Assembly: GCA_024220505.1 (NCBI GenBank) | Contig: JAKZZE010000006.1 | Span: 744,001 to 808,000, forward strand | Length of the DNA stretch: 64,000 nt | DNA from: Rhizopus arrhizus | Lineage: Eukaryota > Mucoromycota > Mucoromycetes > Mucorales > Rhizopodaceae | Direction of reading: 5' to 3' | In this document: in pieces, positions 24,210 through 37,499 of the stretch | How positions within the stretch are numbered: position 1 is the stretch's first letter | Layout: each line of letters opens with the position of its first letter | Notes under the pieces: generated by a model | The model's database searches: none | Told to the model about the DNA's origin: nothing | What the model saw: only the letters and a program-made list of their open reading frames with translations | Made by a program: the position numbers and the translations under genes

Positions 24210-26048
24210 ATGTTGAGAACAATAACCGCAAAGCGAGGTAAACGATTACATTAATTTCAAAATCAATGAAATAATTAACGAATTTTCTTTTCGTAGCAAC
24301 CAGTTTGGCCCGACATGCCAAAATGATTCCTAGCGCAATTTCTGTTACACGTACATTTGCCAGTGAAGCTGCACCCAATCCTAACGCCAATCCAATCACT
24401 GGAAAAACATCTTTTGGTGGTCTTTCTGATGAAGACCGTATTTTCACCAACGTTTATTCCAAGCACGACTACAAATTGAAAGGCGCATTGAAGCGTGGTG
24501 ATTGGTACAAAACCAAGGAATTAGTTTTGAAGGGTCCGGAATGGATTATTAACGAAATGAAGGAATCTGGTCTTCGTGGACGTGGTGGTGCCGGTTTCCC
24601 TACTGGTTTAAAGTGGAGTTTCATGAACAAGCCTTTGGACGGACGGTAGATAGGACTGATATACAAAAAACCTAGGCAATAACCCTTTTTTCTATTAGTC
24701 CCCGTTATCTTGTTATTAATGCTGATGAAGGTGAACCAGGAACCTGTAAAGATCGTGAAATCCTTCGTGGTGACCCACACAAATTGATTGAAGGCTGTCT
24801 TGTGGCTGGTTCTGCCATGAAAGCTAATGCTGGTAATGTATCCTAATTGTTTTATTATGTGAATTATTGCTGATAGTTGTATATAGCTTACATTTACATT
24901 CGTGGTGAATTTTATCAAGAAGCTACTCATCTTCAAACAGCCATTAATGAAGCATATGAAGCTGGTTTAATTGGTAAAAATGCATGTGGATCCGGTTACG
25001 ACTTTGATGTTTATATTCACCGTGGTGCTGGTGCTTACATTTGTGGTGAAGAAACCAGTTTGATCGAATCTATCGAAGGCAAGCAAGGTAAACCTAGATT
25101 GAAGCCACCATTCCCTGCTGATATCGGTCTTTTCGGTTGTCCTACTACCGTTACCAATGTCGAAACTGTTGCTGTCGCTCCTACTATTCTCAGACGGTAA
25201 GAAATGGATTTATAAAATGAAATAGACTAATTAACTTTTTATTTATCAGTGGTGGTTCTTGGTTTGCTGGTTTCGGTCGTCCCCGTAACTCTGGTACCAA
25301 GCTCTTCTGTATCTCTGGTCACGTCAACAACCCTTGTACCGTTGAAGAAGAAATGTCTATTCCTTTGAAGGAATTGATCGAAAAGCACTGTGGTGGTGTG
25401 CGTGGTGGATGGGATAATTTGCTTGGTATTGTTCCCGGTGGTTCTTCTGTCCCTGTGCTCCCCAAGAGCATTTGTGATGATGTTTTGTAAGTTGACGCTT
25501 ATTTTCTTGTTTATATTGTTTATTTAAATATTTTATAAATTAATAGAATGGATTTTGATGCTCTTCGTGATGCTAACTCTGGTCTCGGTACAGGTAAGTA
25601 AAAACACATATAAATTTGTTTTGTAGTTTATTGAACCTGTTTTTCTATTGTTTATTACTTTTCATTTAGCTGGTATGTTATTAAATTTATTTAATAATTT
25701 TTTGTTTTCTAACATCTCTCTTTAGCTGTGATTGTTATGGATAAGTCCACTGACATTGTTAGAGCCATTTCCAGATTTGCAAAGTTTTACAGACACGAAT
25801 CATGTGGTCAATGTACACCTTGTCGTGAAGGCACCAAATGGCTCGAGTCCATGATGGACCGTTTTGAAGACGGACGTGGTCATAAAGAAGAAATCGATCA
25901 AATTTGGGAATTAACCAAACAAATTGAAGGACACACCATTTGTGCTCTTGGTGATGCTGCTGCTTGGCCAGTCCAAGGCTTGATTCGTCATTTCCGTCCT
26001 GAGCTTGAGGAACGCATGGCTAAATTTGACTTAGCAAATAGATCATAA
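24210..26048 (+). CDS. NUO51: NADH:ubiquinone oxidoreductase 51-kDa subunit (NDUFV1), FMN/NADH-binding
   Basis: Peripheral-arm complex I subunit that binds NADH, FMN and the N3 4Fe-4S cluster in the mitochondrial matrix. Exons: 24210-24237, 24297-24645, 24699-24832, 24887-25196, 25250-25486, 25547-25593, a 3-nt microexon 25670-25672, and 25726-26048; 476 aa. The N-terminus is a basic presequence ([18 protein letters not shown]). Motifs are [15 protein letters not shown] (FMN), [17 protein letters not shown]-like [10 protein letters not shown] with HTICALGD (cluster ligands), and the PELEERM end. The microexon CTG yields the conserved GTAAVIVMD; without it the frame stays open but reads GTAVIVMD. 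The gene ends in ...FDLANRS. Confidence 0.96.
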
Positions 26049-27330
26049 AACATTCACTTCCTTTTTTCCACCTTTTTACAACTTTCAATAAAAAAGATAT
26101 TTAAATAGTTTTTGTATTAAAACAATAGAATTGTTATCATAACAAACTTTATTGTGCTTGGAAGAATAGGGTGAATGTCACTTGTCCTAGGAAATACAGA
26201 GAAAAGGAGAGTACAGGCGTTTTGTTTGGAACCTTGGCTTTATTGAATTGGCATAATAGGGACAGTTACGTCAGTTGGCATTTAAAGAATGGGATACGAA
26301 TTTTATTAGGTATTATACTCTTACTGTTTAGATTATATTGCTCACTTTTTACGTCCAAAATAATTAGCAATAGAAAGAGGGAAATGGAGTTAGTCATGCC
26401 GCACATTCACGTTTTCTTGAAATTGACATTAGTACGTTCTCTTATTCCTTTTCATGGTTGCTTTTATTTTGAATACCAAATGTGGCCATTCTCCCAATTA
26501 TGACGTTGTAACATTTGATATATATATAAAGAAAGCATGAAAATTCTTATAATTTTTAACAGCGTATAGTCTAACGTAATCTTTAACTGACAGCAAATAT
26601 TGACACAATAAAGAGATTGATTATCTAAACTAAAAATAAAAGAGACATTGTATATGCATTTTTTCTTGTAGTTACAACAAAAATTGGTCTTGTTTTTAAT
26701 GTCCATATGATTTAAGGGGTTTTTTTCCTACAAGAACCCAAGTTGACCCCTTTATGAATGTTCACTGCTTGATTTATGTCTAAATCTTTTAGAATTATAT
26801 TCACCGCATAATGAAATCTACCAGGAATATTGTATAAATAGTCTCTTGCTATTCTTTGAAGACACATTAGAAAGCAAACAAGATTATTGTATGAGCAAGA
26901 TGCTTTCAACAAAATAAACGAATCAATGCTTGTGATTTATATAGAAAAGAGGTATTCAAAAATCAATGAAGTTAAAATAAATAGGTTGTATAAGACGTGA
27001 GAATGGTTACAAACCTAAAATTAGACGGCTACAAAGGGTTTTTTAGATGATTTGAAATTCAAACTGGGCGCCCTTAAACCTTTCTGGACAAAAGTATATA
27101 CTGAAACTAGACACTGTAGGATTTCTTATAGATATAATGCCTTTTTATTTTTAAGCAGGCTTTTATAGCAAGCTGTCTTTTATTGTGTATCAATCCGTGA
27201 CTTATAACCTGTTTCCTAGGATTTTTTGAACAATTCGAGAAAAAACAAAAAAAGTGGTGTTTCATTACTAGGCGCCTACGTCCAGTAAAAAGCCTTCCAA
27301 TTTCGATATATCAGTTCATTATTGTTAAAC
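26049..27330. other. Intergenic, nothing recognised
   Basis: About 1.3 kb after the complex I gene. Short open frames here are low-complexity and show no family resemblance. It may include decayed flanks of the LINE-like relic that follows. Confidence 0.5.
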
Positions 27331-28460
27331 CATCATTAATGGATACCGGGCTTCCTATACAAGATGATGATGTTTACTTTTGCAATCCTCATTTGATGTT
27401 CCTTCGCATACCACTCCTATGATATTCAAGCATTCCAGATCTTACAGTAACATGAAAGGTCTCCATTCCCCTAATCCTCATGTTTAGTGCTTTAGATTCA
27501 CCTACCGAAAGTGACCTGACAATATCACCACAAACTAGTCTACTCATTCCCTTCAAGGATATATGCGAAGAAGACCCACAAGAAAAATTCAAGTTTAGCA
27601 AATTCCTTCAAGTACAAAAAGCATACCATTTCTTTGAACAGGATTTCTTTTTCAATGGTATATAATTCAAAAACAGGCAACATTGTGGTTCTCTAAATAT
27701 TCTCCAAAAAATCCAAAATGCTGTTTTTAATGGATATCTTACCTTCAAGCCATTTTTTGCATCTTTATTGTCATCTGAACCGAACGGCCTTGATTTTGAC
27801 AATGAAGACTGTCCAATTGAATCAAGTATCAACCTTGATCTATTCACTGAAAGATAAACTATGATGATATTAATGTAACAGCAATGAAGAATCGTTAAGT
27901 AAAAACAATGCTCAGCTTTAACTCTAATTCACAGATCACAAATGCAAGTAACAATAAATGGAAAGCTTTTATCAGTAGTTGTATGCATCATATTCCTAGA
28001 AGCGTATGGTATAGACTTTATAAAAGATTATTCACTCGATACAATCTATACAAAACCATTCCAGTAAATGTAGACGACGAATATTACCAGCTGTGCAAAT
28101 TTCCAAAAACAGAGCAGCCTATGCCCTTTACTTCCATTCAAAAACAAGACTTGTAGGAAGCAGCTTTCAATAAATATTTGTCAAATCTTAAGGAGCCTAA
28201 TTGCAGCTCAATATTCCAGAATTTATCTACACTTAGACTTTCCAAGTATTACATTTTACATTATCGTGACAAGTTTACGACATACGATTTTTTTGCTACA
28301 GTCATCTAATTCGTATGGAAAGCTCACTGGAAGCAATTCTTTAGATAGACTCTTGTCTTGGACGAGATTGTCATCAATCAAATCCAGAGAGAATTATCAA
28401 AACAACCTGCTTATGATTCTCTATGTTGATCTCTTTTGTATCTTTGTGACAAGTCACTCG
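27331..28460 (+). mobile_element. Decayed LINE-type retroelement fragment (C-terminal region)
   Basis: Several plus-strand frames, broken by stops and shifts, read like the region downstream of a LINE reverse transcriptase. The best piece (27908-28156) has KWKAFISSCMHHIPRSVWYR, followed by YQLCKFPK. This matches the W-x-x-F...IP...WYR...C layout of the zinc-binding RVT domain. Before it is a frame with SLLIPFKDICEEDPQEKFKF and KAYHFFEQDFFF. After it a shifted frame gives WKAHWKQFF. No RT catalytic YxDD was found in the window, so this would be a 5'-truncated, long-dead copy. Family assignment is inference from residue pattern only. Confidence 0.42.
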
Positions 28461-28848
28461 CATCATTTTTTAATCCTTATATTTTTTGATGAGTTTTAAT
28501 ACACTTTAAAATTGTAGAAACTAACGAAAGTGGTATAAATTTCCATAAAAAAAAATATAGCAAAAGTAGTATAAAAAACGGTCCGACTTTTCGGAAGAAA
28601 ATTAAGAAAAATGTTTATAAAAATACCATTTAATCATCATATAAAGTAACTGGCTAACTTTTCTGATCTTTGAACATTCCAATGAATCCTTCGTTATTTA
28701 TATCCTCTTTCTTATTTTCTTGTTTTTCTTCCTGTTTTCTATTGTCTATAGATTACTCAAGCTAGAGCTTGCGCCCTTTCCTCTTTTGGTCTCATATTCC
28801 TTATTTAGAATTTTCGCTCTTTTAAAGATTTACTGACCCAATTTAAAA

Positions 28849-31800
28849 ATGCATCCACTTCAAGTCGAGGTCTTTTTACCACGCTTTCTACTCTTTCTAA
28901 TTTTTTTTATGTGTACTTCTTCTGCAGAAAACCCTAATAGACAGGTTTTACCTACTAATGTGAAACCAACTCATTATGATTTGACTCTTCAACCTAATTT
29001 GAAAACTTTTGAATTCCACGGTCAAGTCAAAGTGAAGTAAGAACTAACAGGGACTGTTAAATGTGCTTTATAACTCATTTTATTTCATTGAACAATAGCT
29101 TGAACGTCGTAAAAGATACAAATACAATTGTTCTCAACACCCGTGATATCAAAATCAATTCCGCCTTCTTGTCTGTCGAAAGTCTTGAGATTGAGTCAAA
29201 GTAAGTTTTAAAAGAGCATGATATAAGTAACGAAAAGGCTCAACAGTGTTTCTTTCCTTTCTGTAGGCAAGCTGCCATCGAGATTACCTATGATGAAAAG
29301 AAAGATTTGGCCACAATGTCCTTCAAAGATACTGTTCCTGCAGATACAAGGGCCGTTTTAGATATTCTTTTTGTAGGTGAATTGAATGATCAAATGGCTG
29401 GCTTCTACAGATCCTCTTACAAGGATGCTGATGGAAACATTCAATACTTGGCTACCACTCAATTTGAATCTACTGATGCTCGCAGAGCCTTCCCTTGTTG
29501 GGATGAGCCTGCCCTTAAGGCTACCTTTGATGTTAGCTTGATTGTCCCAACTGAACTTGTTGCATTGTCAAATATGAATGTGATCTCTGAAGAACCTTTT
29601 GATGGAGCAAACAGCCTTCAAAGCAAGACTGAATCTATCACCACCTCTTTAAAGCAAGTCAAGTATGCAACTACCCCTCTCATGAGTACTTATCTTGTAG
29701 CCTTCTGTGTTGGCCCCTTTGAATATATTGAAGCTTTTACTAGCGGTGAATATAACGGCAGACCTATTCGTTCTCGTGTATATACCTTGCCTGGCTCTGC
29801 TGAACAAGGCCGTCATGCATTGAACGTTTGTACTCTTGCTCTTGAATATTTTGCTAAAGTCTTTGGCGAGCCTTATCCTTTACCCAAAGTAGATATGGTT
29901 GCCATTCCTGACTTCGAAGCAGGTAAATTATTTCTATTGTTTTCAGAAATGAAGAAAAAAAAAATTAATTGCAAAAAAAATAGGTGCCATGGAGAATTGG
30001 GGTTTGATTACATACAGAACTGTTGCATTATTGTTTGATGAAAAGTCCTCATCTATTGCATACAAAAAGAGTACTGCTTACACAGTATGCCACGAGTTGG
30101 CACATCAATGGTTTGGTAATTTGGTCACTATGGAATGGTGGGACCACTTGTGGTTGAATGAAGGCTTTGCGACCTGGGTTGGCTGGTTAGCTGTTGATCA
30201 AATTTTCCCAGATTGGGAAGTTTGGACATCCTTTGTGAACGATGACATGCCTAGAGCCTTAAGTCTTGATGCCCTCAGATCATCCCACCCAATCGAAGTC
30301 ACTGTGAATGATCCCGCAGAAATTCATCAAATTTTTGATGCCATTTCTTACTATAAAGGTGCTAGTGTCATTCGTATGTTGAGCTCTTGGCTCGGTGTTG
30401 ATACTTTCTTGGCCGGTGTCAGACTCTATCTTCGTCGTCATAAGTTGGGTAATGCCTCTACAAGTGATCTTTGGGCTGCTTTGAGCGAAGAGGCTAATAT
30501 GGATGTCTCTAATTTTATGACTCTCTGGACTAAACGTGTTGGTTACCCTGTTCTTAGTGTCAAAAAGAATAGTAATGATACTATCAGTATCACTCAGTCT
30601 CGATATCTCTCCACTGGGGATTTAATCAAAGACGAAGATTCAACTGTTTGGTGGGTACCACTTGGTGTTCTCTTCTCTGGTAAGACAGAATCCTACACCT
30701 TGACTGAAAAGTCTCAGGATTTTACTATTCCTTCTGATGGCTTATTCAAATTGAATGCTGGTCAAACCTCTGTTTACAGAGTTAACTATCCTATAGAGAT
30801 CATTCGCATATTGAGTGAAGAAATCAAGAAAGGAAAAGAGGGTCTTTTGTCAAACACTGCGGATCGTGTTGGCTTACTTGCTGATGCTGGTAACTTGTGT
30901 GTAAGTGGTGAACAAAGCACGGCTGCCTTTTTGGAACTTGCTCAAGCATTTGCCAATGAAGACAACTACTTGTAAGACAAGATTCAACGAAAAAAAAATG
31001 CTTTGACTTTATTAATCCTCTCTACTTTCTATAGCGTCTGGTCACAGCTGAGTACTCATCTTGATAAAATCTTAAGTGTTTGGAGTGAACAACCTGAAGA
31101 AATCCGCAACGGCCTGAAGGCGCTCCGCCGCAATTTATTTGCCCCCCTTGCTCATAAGCTTGGTTGGGAATCTGCTGATAACGATGATTATCTCACGACT
31201 CTTTTGCGCGTCCTTGCCATCTCAAATGCTGGTCATTCTAATGATATCAAAACTGTCGAAGAAGCCAAGAGACGTTTCTGGCAATTTGTTGAAGGAAACA
31301 CAGGCGCTATTCATCCTAACCTTCGTAGCCCTGTATATAAAATTGTGCTCCGTACTGCTGAAAATGAAGAAGAAGAAGAAAAAGTATGGACAGAGATTTT
31401 GAAAATCTACCATGACGAGAGCTTGCCTAGTGATCAACGTTTGATCGCCCTCAGTTCTTTGGGTGATGTGAAGCACAATGGGTTGATTCAAAGATATCTC
31501 AATATGAGCTTGGATGACAAACAAGTCAGAGGCCAAGATTCGTTCTACGTCTTTGGTTCCCTCTCTAGTAATTCTGATGCCCGTGATGTTCTTTGGAAAT
31601 TCTTTAGAGAAAACTATGAGACCCTTTTCTCAAAATTTTCCAAGTCCTTGAGTTTGTTTGGCTCTGCTGTTCGCTCTACAGTCAGCGGTTTCGTTTCTTT
31701 TGATCGAATTGCCGAGGCTGAAGCATTTTTTGGTGATAAAGACACAAAGGAGTATGCTCGCGCTTTGGAACAGGCTTTGGAAACCGCTCGCGTCAGAGCT

Positions 31801-31869
31801 AAATGGATGGAAAGAGATCAACATGTTGTTGCTGATTGGGTTCGCGAGAATGTAAAGAACTTTGCTTAG
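28849..31869 (+). CDS. M1 family zinc aminopeptidase (puromycin-sensitive/Ape2-like) with hydrophobic N-terminus
   Basis: Zinc-dependent aminopeptidase of 922 aa, in exons 28849-29036, 29099-29200, 29267-29922, 29984-30971 and 31035-31869. The exopeptidase motif GAMENWG spans the third intron, which is required to restore it. The zinc site is HELAHQWFGN with the downstream Glu in NEGFATWVG. FESTDARRAFPCWDEP is the conserved substrate-pocket approach. The C-terminal helical domain ends in ADWVRENVKNFA. Unlike most cytosolic members, the protein starts with a basic/hydrophobic stretch (FLPRFLLFLIFFMCTSSA) before the usual LPTNVKPTHYDL. This looks like a signal peptide or anchor and would place it in the secretory pathway. 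An upstream intron or alternative start inside the frame (for a cytosolic form) cannot be excluded. Confidence 0.94.
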
Positions 31870-32022
31870 GCAACAATGCTTTATTTACCCTTTCATTCCC
31901 TTTTAAATCATGTACATAATTTTTCTAATTATCCTCGTATTAATAAAATGGCGATTCAATGCTCTCCAAGAGCCTCTTTTCGCTTGCGTTTATTATAATT
32001 TAACAGTGTTTTACTATGCAAT

Positions 32023-33123
32023 CTATTGAGCCGCAGCAGGTTGACGTTGCACACCAGCTTCACCGAATTTTGAAACCCAAATCTTTGCTACATTGTATGC
32101 ATTGCTGATAACTGGTGGAATGCGAGGGTCAGCTGTGGGAGGAAGGAGTAAGCTATCGAGTCGAACACGAAGTTCTGTAAATGTTTGACGAGTGTAAGAT
32201 GACAAATGATAACGGAAGCGAAGGAACTGAGCAAATAAGAAAATAGGAACTAATTGTAGTCTAAAAGAACGAGAGTATCTTTGTAAATTACATGTATCCT
32301 TTTATACTTTTTCTCACATCACTTTACCTAAACACTCCTAACAATAAACGAACAGCAATGACTGTCACTTCCGTATGGGCTACGAAACGCATAGCAACAC
32401 TATAATACTTATCTGTCCATGCCTTGATTTTTTGTTGAGTTTTAGCTTGCCAAGTGACTGTAGTATTACTATTGCTAGTAGCAGCAGGGAAAACATTAGG
32501 AATGATGTTTGTACGAACATATCCAAGTGCGTGGAAAGTAGAAAAGGTGAAAAAGGGAATTAAAGTAACTAAGAAAAGCGATATTACTAAGCATGCGGAA
32601 AAATGTTGATTTGTATGTCTTTTTTACCAGCAATTGGGTTGCTAATAAACCAATATACTGCAAGAAGGAAATATTGTGCATTCTCGTCCATAACCAATTT
32701 TCGCATATAGGCGCTACTAGCTTGAGGAGTCTATTATAATAGTTCACCCATTTTTCCCTTTAGTTTTTCAATTCAACACACGGGCATTATACACAAGATG
32801 ACCTCATCTTTGCATATACCCTTTCTCTTGTTTTAAAACTTACCCCGTGAGATTTGTAAAGGACGACACCATAAGATAGCATAGCACCGAAATAAGCTTG
32901 TTTATAAAGTAAAGTATTGGAATTAAAAGTAAAAATTGACAAGGCATATAATAAAGTGCCGAAAATGGTTGACACATGACCAAAGAACCATGCAAATTGA
33001 AGGGTCTACACGTCAAAAATAAAGAATCGGGTTACTATTAAAGAAGAAAAAAAGACTCTCTTTACTCACTTTGACAAGTGCTAATAAACGCTCTTGTAAT
33101 GAAGTTGATGCAGGTGGAGCCAT
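32023..33123 (-). CDS. TMEM33/Pom33-family ER and nuclear-envelope membrane protein
   Basis: Five exons (33123-33070, 33005-32844, 32730-32628, 32568-32328, 32260-32023) encode 265 aa with several hydrophobic helices. It begins MAPPASTSLQERLLALVK, then has QFAWFFGHVSTIFGTLLYALS as the first membrane helix. The stretches FISNPIAVTLIPFFTFSTFHALGY and LGVFRLQLVPIFLFAQFLRFRYH are typical of TMEM33/Pom33/Per33/Tts1. Relatives shape ER tubules and nuclear pore insertion sites. The family call rests on topology and these motifs. The C-terminus is short and soluble with VQRQPAAAQ. All exon phases close correctly (54+162+103+241+238 = 798). Confidence 0.83.
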
Positions 33124-34084
33124 TGCTTTGAAATAAAAGTAGGTTAAAGAAAAAAAGAAAGAACGCGTAAGAAAAAAAAAGTTGAATGGAAAGTTACACA
33201 TGACTGAGTTTAAGGATCAATGGGTTCGAATGTGATAGAAATAAATTGATTCGCAAAGTATCTGATACTCAAAAGTCAAAAGTCAAAAAAAAAAAAAAAA
33301 AAAGAAGAGAAGTCTTTGGTATAAAAAGAAACGCAACAAGCTTAATGGTGTGATTACGGTTCTAGATTATGCAAATAATAAAGCAAGTTGTATGAATTAT
33401 GCTTTTTTTTTCTTTAAAGGCAAATCAAAACTTACTAAAATCCGTAACAGCATTTGCTCTTTTATAAATACATTGTGTTAGGATAGTAAATGTGAAGAAG
33501 CTATAATTATTAAAATTAGAGGTTATGTATAAAATGAGCTGAAAATATGATTAAAATAAAGCCTGGTTCTATGAACAAATGATGAAATATGTAATTTAGA
33601 AATGATTCGTATTTGCTTTAACAAGGTGTAGAAAGCATCGAGCTGTTTTCAGGTATTTGCGCCATATAAAGCCTGGGCCAAAATGGTATACATACCCCTA
33701 CTTTTCAATACTTTTTAATTTAATAAAAGATAAATCAATATATTTTATTAAATTTAGAATGTAAAGCATAATACAATCTTTAAAAGAGGAGATAGAATAA
33801 TATAAAAGTGGTATCATAAAAAGGGAGAGGGGCATAAAAGCATAAGTAGTATAAGTAACATAATAAAGTTAGTAGCAAACATAGAAGATATAGTCCTGAA
33901 TTATATAATTAAAGCATTCACTTTTTTTTTTGTATTTTTGCATTTTTTTTTTTTTTTTTTGTACTTTTTTTTTATCTTTTTTTATCTTTGTTTGTCTTTT
34001 TTTTATATTTTGTATTTTTTTTTTTTTTTTCTAGTTATACTGTAATTGACTCTTAAAGTATATAAACCGGCGGATGTGTACTAT
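33124..34084. other. Intergenic, T/A-rich
   Basis: About 960 nt between the TMEM33-like start and the C2H2 gene stop. It contains an A run (33285-33303) and a dense cluster of T runs (33921-34031). No coding signal. Confidence 0.6.
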
Positions 34085-34975
34085 TTAAGGGAAGTTATAG
34101 TAAGACATTCGGGTTTTTTGATGAATAAAAGATGGTTGATGTTGAAGAGGAGCAATACTAGGACTATTTCCAAAAGAATTGTAATCAAGTATGCGGTAAG
34201 TGTGGACATGCTTAATCCTTTGTGGCATTTCCACCATTGGATGATGATGCTTTACAAAAGGTAATTGCTGTCTTTGATGATACAAGTTGAAATATTCAAC
34301 TGGTGAATTTAATGGTGAATCCAATTCTGAATCACTACTACTACTGGTTGGAGAAGCAGCTGAAGTTTGATGGAATGGTTGCTGATCAACAATTAAACAT
34401 TCGTTCAATTCTTCATGCTTATTGAAAGTAATTTTGTGATTCTTCAAACTATTACAAAAATTAAGTATGGAATAAAATTTAAAAAGATTTTTTTTTTACT
34501 TGTACGATTCCCACTTTGGGTCATGACAGCGTTGATGTCTAGACAATGTTGTTTTACGTGTAAACGATTTACCACAACCAGGATGAAGGCAAGAATATGG
34601 ACGCTTTCCTGTATGAGTACGACGATGTCTAGCTAAAGATGAAGACTATATAATATTTCAAACAATTAATTTTAATCGTAAATTGTATGAGATGTAAATA
34701 CTCACGTCACTAAATGCCTTTCCACATGAATCATATTCACACACATGGGGTCGTTCACCTGTGTGAGTGCGATAATGAACTGTGAGAGCAGATCGTTGTA
34801 TGAATTGTTTTCCGCACGATGGCCACCCACAATGATAAGGTCGTTCCCCAGAGTGAATCCGAATGTGTCTTGAAAGATCCGACTTTCGTGAGAACTTTTT
34901 ATCGCAGTCGTCCCATGTACATCTAAATGGCTTTTCTATATTTTCGGTTTCGTTTAATAAATTTCTAATATCCAT
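34085..34975 (-). CDS. Four-finger C2H2 zinc-finger transcription factor
   Basis: Exons 34975-34706, 34645-34500 and 34448-34085 encode 259 aa. Four consecutive C2H2 fingers occupy residues ~18-138 with TGERP/SGERP linkers: [57 protein letters not shown] (the intron falls in this finger) and [19 protein letters not shown]. The Cx4C spacing resembles the GLI/ZIC/fungal ZAP type. The C-terminal ~110 residues are Ser, His, Gln and Pro-rich ([15 protein letters not shown]), a likely activation or phospho-regulated region. Targets are unknown. It is short (a few residues before finger 1), so DNA binding is N-terminal. Confidence 0.85.
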
Positions 34976-37262
34976 ATTGAAATATATAATGTGTGTGTGT
35001 GTAAAGTTGGTATAATTGCTGAATAAAAAAAAAGATGTGATAAAGCTGTCAAAGAAGTCTTGAAGGCTTTCTATATTTTTGATCTTTTAAATAGGAACAC
35101 AGGCGTATGAGGGTATTAATAAAGAAGATTGGATTAATTGGGGCTTATAAGAATGATATTTAAGAAAAAAAAAAAAGGACGTAAAAGAGCGTGATAGAGT
35201 AACTCTGTATTCAACTTATATTGTAACAAATGAGAAAAAAAAAAGGGGGTAACAAAAAAAAAGGGAAAAAACAAAAAAGAGATGCTTAAAATATAGAAAG
35301 AAAAAAGAGAAATGTTGGCTATTGTAGATTTACATCATTTATAATCAAAGAAATGCTAGTAAAGGAGCACACCAATTAGCGGGTCACTTTCAACACAGAA
35401 ATCATTCTTTGTGGTACAAGTCCAAATGACACGCTACGTTGCACTTTATTTTATTTGATTTTCATTATCCTGTCAGATTGATTTGCTTTATTCCCCTTTC
35501 CTCCTTTCTTTCATTTCCCCCCTTTTTTTATAGAAAAAGAGGGAAAATTAAATATGAAGTATCCAATTATATGAAGGACATCATGATTTCTTGATCTGCT
35601 ACTATTATTATTTAAAAATAAAAATAAAAATTGTTCAGGTACCCTAAGCATTACCCTTTAAATTTTTATAAATTTTCAATATTTTTTTTTAATTTTATAC
35701 ATAAACCAATTCCTCTCTTTATTATTCTTATTACTTTTACCTTTTTAGTGGAAAATCAACATGAAGTAAAATAAATAGGTTAATTTGATTATTATTATTA
35801 TTATCATAAAGTCAAGATGAATAAAAAGTGGAGCTTTTAAGATGATACAAAAAAGGGACTTGATTTATTAGAGTAACAATTATTAATATAAAGTTATATT
35901 AGTTTGTTCTACTATCAGATGGGAGTTGTGAACTATACAAATTATGCTCTGTTTTCGGATTATTTAAATTGTAAATTAAGTTTGCCACGTTTTTTATGAC
36001 TGTGTACATTACCGTTGTTACATTTTTTGTGACATGTCAAGAAACACTGTCATTGTTATGATTCAATATTTGCTTTATATGGAAGGAATCAAGAAATAAA
36101 AAGAATTAAGCTTTTTTTTCCCCTTCCTTTATATTTTAAAAGCACAAGCCATATCCAATATAAAAAAAAAGAGGGGGAAAAAAAAAGAGGGAGACAGTTG
36201 TGTGTAACGGAGATTTAAAGAATCTGTCAAATGCTTAACCTATCTGCATTCAATAACTACTGCATTTCTTTTAGTTTTTTTTTTTTTATTAAATACAAAG
36301 CTTTTTTACATAATTTATTTTTCTTATTGAATGCTTAAACTAAATTTTATGAAAAGATTATTAATAAAATACACAAATATGCACACTAACATACTTGCGG
36401 CTTTTCTTTTTTTTTTTCTTAATACATTTACTTTTCTTGTCGACTCTAATCTTCTTCTTGCTCAAACTATCATCTTATTTATGTTTCATTTCAATAATAA
36501 TATCATCCCATATTTGTTGACTTTATTTACAAGATAATGTTTACATGTGATGAATAAACAAGGTTCTTGTTTCAAGTGTGTGTGTTCATTTAATCTCCTC
36601 GAGTTTTGATTGGCTCCCGGTAAGTATCCGTTTCACACTTCCTTTAGGGGAAAAAAAGTGATGAGTGTACGCGCCACAATGATTTTAGAGGCAAACACTG
36701 CATCCAAAAACGGCCTTCCAATCATCTCATTTAGACTTTATTCTACGCATAAACTATTAGCACTTTAATTAACTTCATCTTTGCGTCATCGTGCATTTTA
36801 TTGAATGGTTCCAAACAGCTACCAAATTTATTATAATAAAAAGGGAAGGGGAATAAAAATCAACATTTATTGTATTTATAAATCGATTAGCAAAACACAC
36901 ATTTCATTCTTTTGTAAACTAAAGTAAAAAGTAAAAAGCAAAAAAAATAAAAGATAGAAAGATTTCTATAAAAGGTAATCATTGACTGCGCTCATGTTCG
37001 TATTCTGCTTCTGTTGTGTAAATGTTTGATGTCTGTCTTAGCCAAAATAAATGAAGCATGTGTTACGTGAAGATAAAAAGATTTATTTAACATATTGTGA
37101 TTAAAGAACCTTTTTTGTACAGAATTCTACCAAAAAAAACTTATATATCTTGCTTTGTAACCCCTTTGGTGTGTCTATGCTTCTTTTTTATGTTATTTTT
37201 GGCGTCTTTAGTTACCTACTTGAGAAAAAAAATTGTATCGTCGGAGAATAATGTGCTAATTT
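34976..37262. other. Long intergenic region before the TIR element
   Basis: About 2.3 kb of AT-rich DNA with A and T runs and pyrimidine stretches near 35491-35531. Short open frames such as 36331-36537 are hydrophobic low-complexity. No gene or RNA gene is supported. Confidence 0.5.
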
Positions 37263-37280
37263 GGTGCGTATTTCATTACT

Positions 37281-37499
37281 CCAAATGACGGCTGTTTAAA
37301 TTATGGGGCGGTTTTGAAAATCTCAATTGACAGGAGTTGGTTATTTTGATTGATAGAATTAGATTCTTTTTTGTTTGATTAGAGAGAGGGGGGGGGGTTC
37401 AGAATTCGGTGCTATGTTTGTAAAAGTAGCTGTTTTGATATAACCACAAGACTCAACTATTTCTCAATTTAACATCCTCAGTATTGCTTGAATTTCGTA
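37281..37499 (+). repeat. Left terminal inverted repeat
   Basis: 219 bp, matching the reverse complement of 39702-39920 nearly exactly, including a 10-G run and the ATTATGGGGCGGTTTTGAAA core. The inner boundary is at AATTTCGTA. Confidence 0.9.

Noticed and set aside
33220..33240. GGGTTCGAATG resembling a tRNA B box
   Set aside because: No matching A box or cloverleaf arms nearby on the same strand.
34085..34447. Reading the tail of the C2H2 gene as a separate 120-aa gene
   Set aside because: It joins the upstream exon in frame through a normal GT-AG intron (34449-34499), so it is the C-terminal exon of the four-finger protein.
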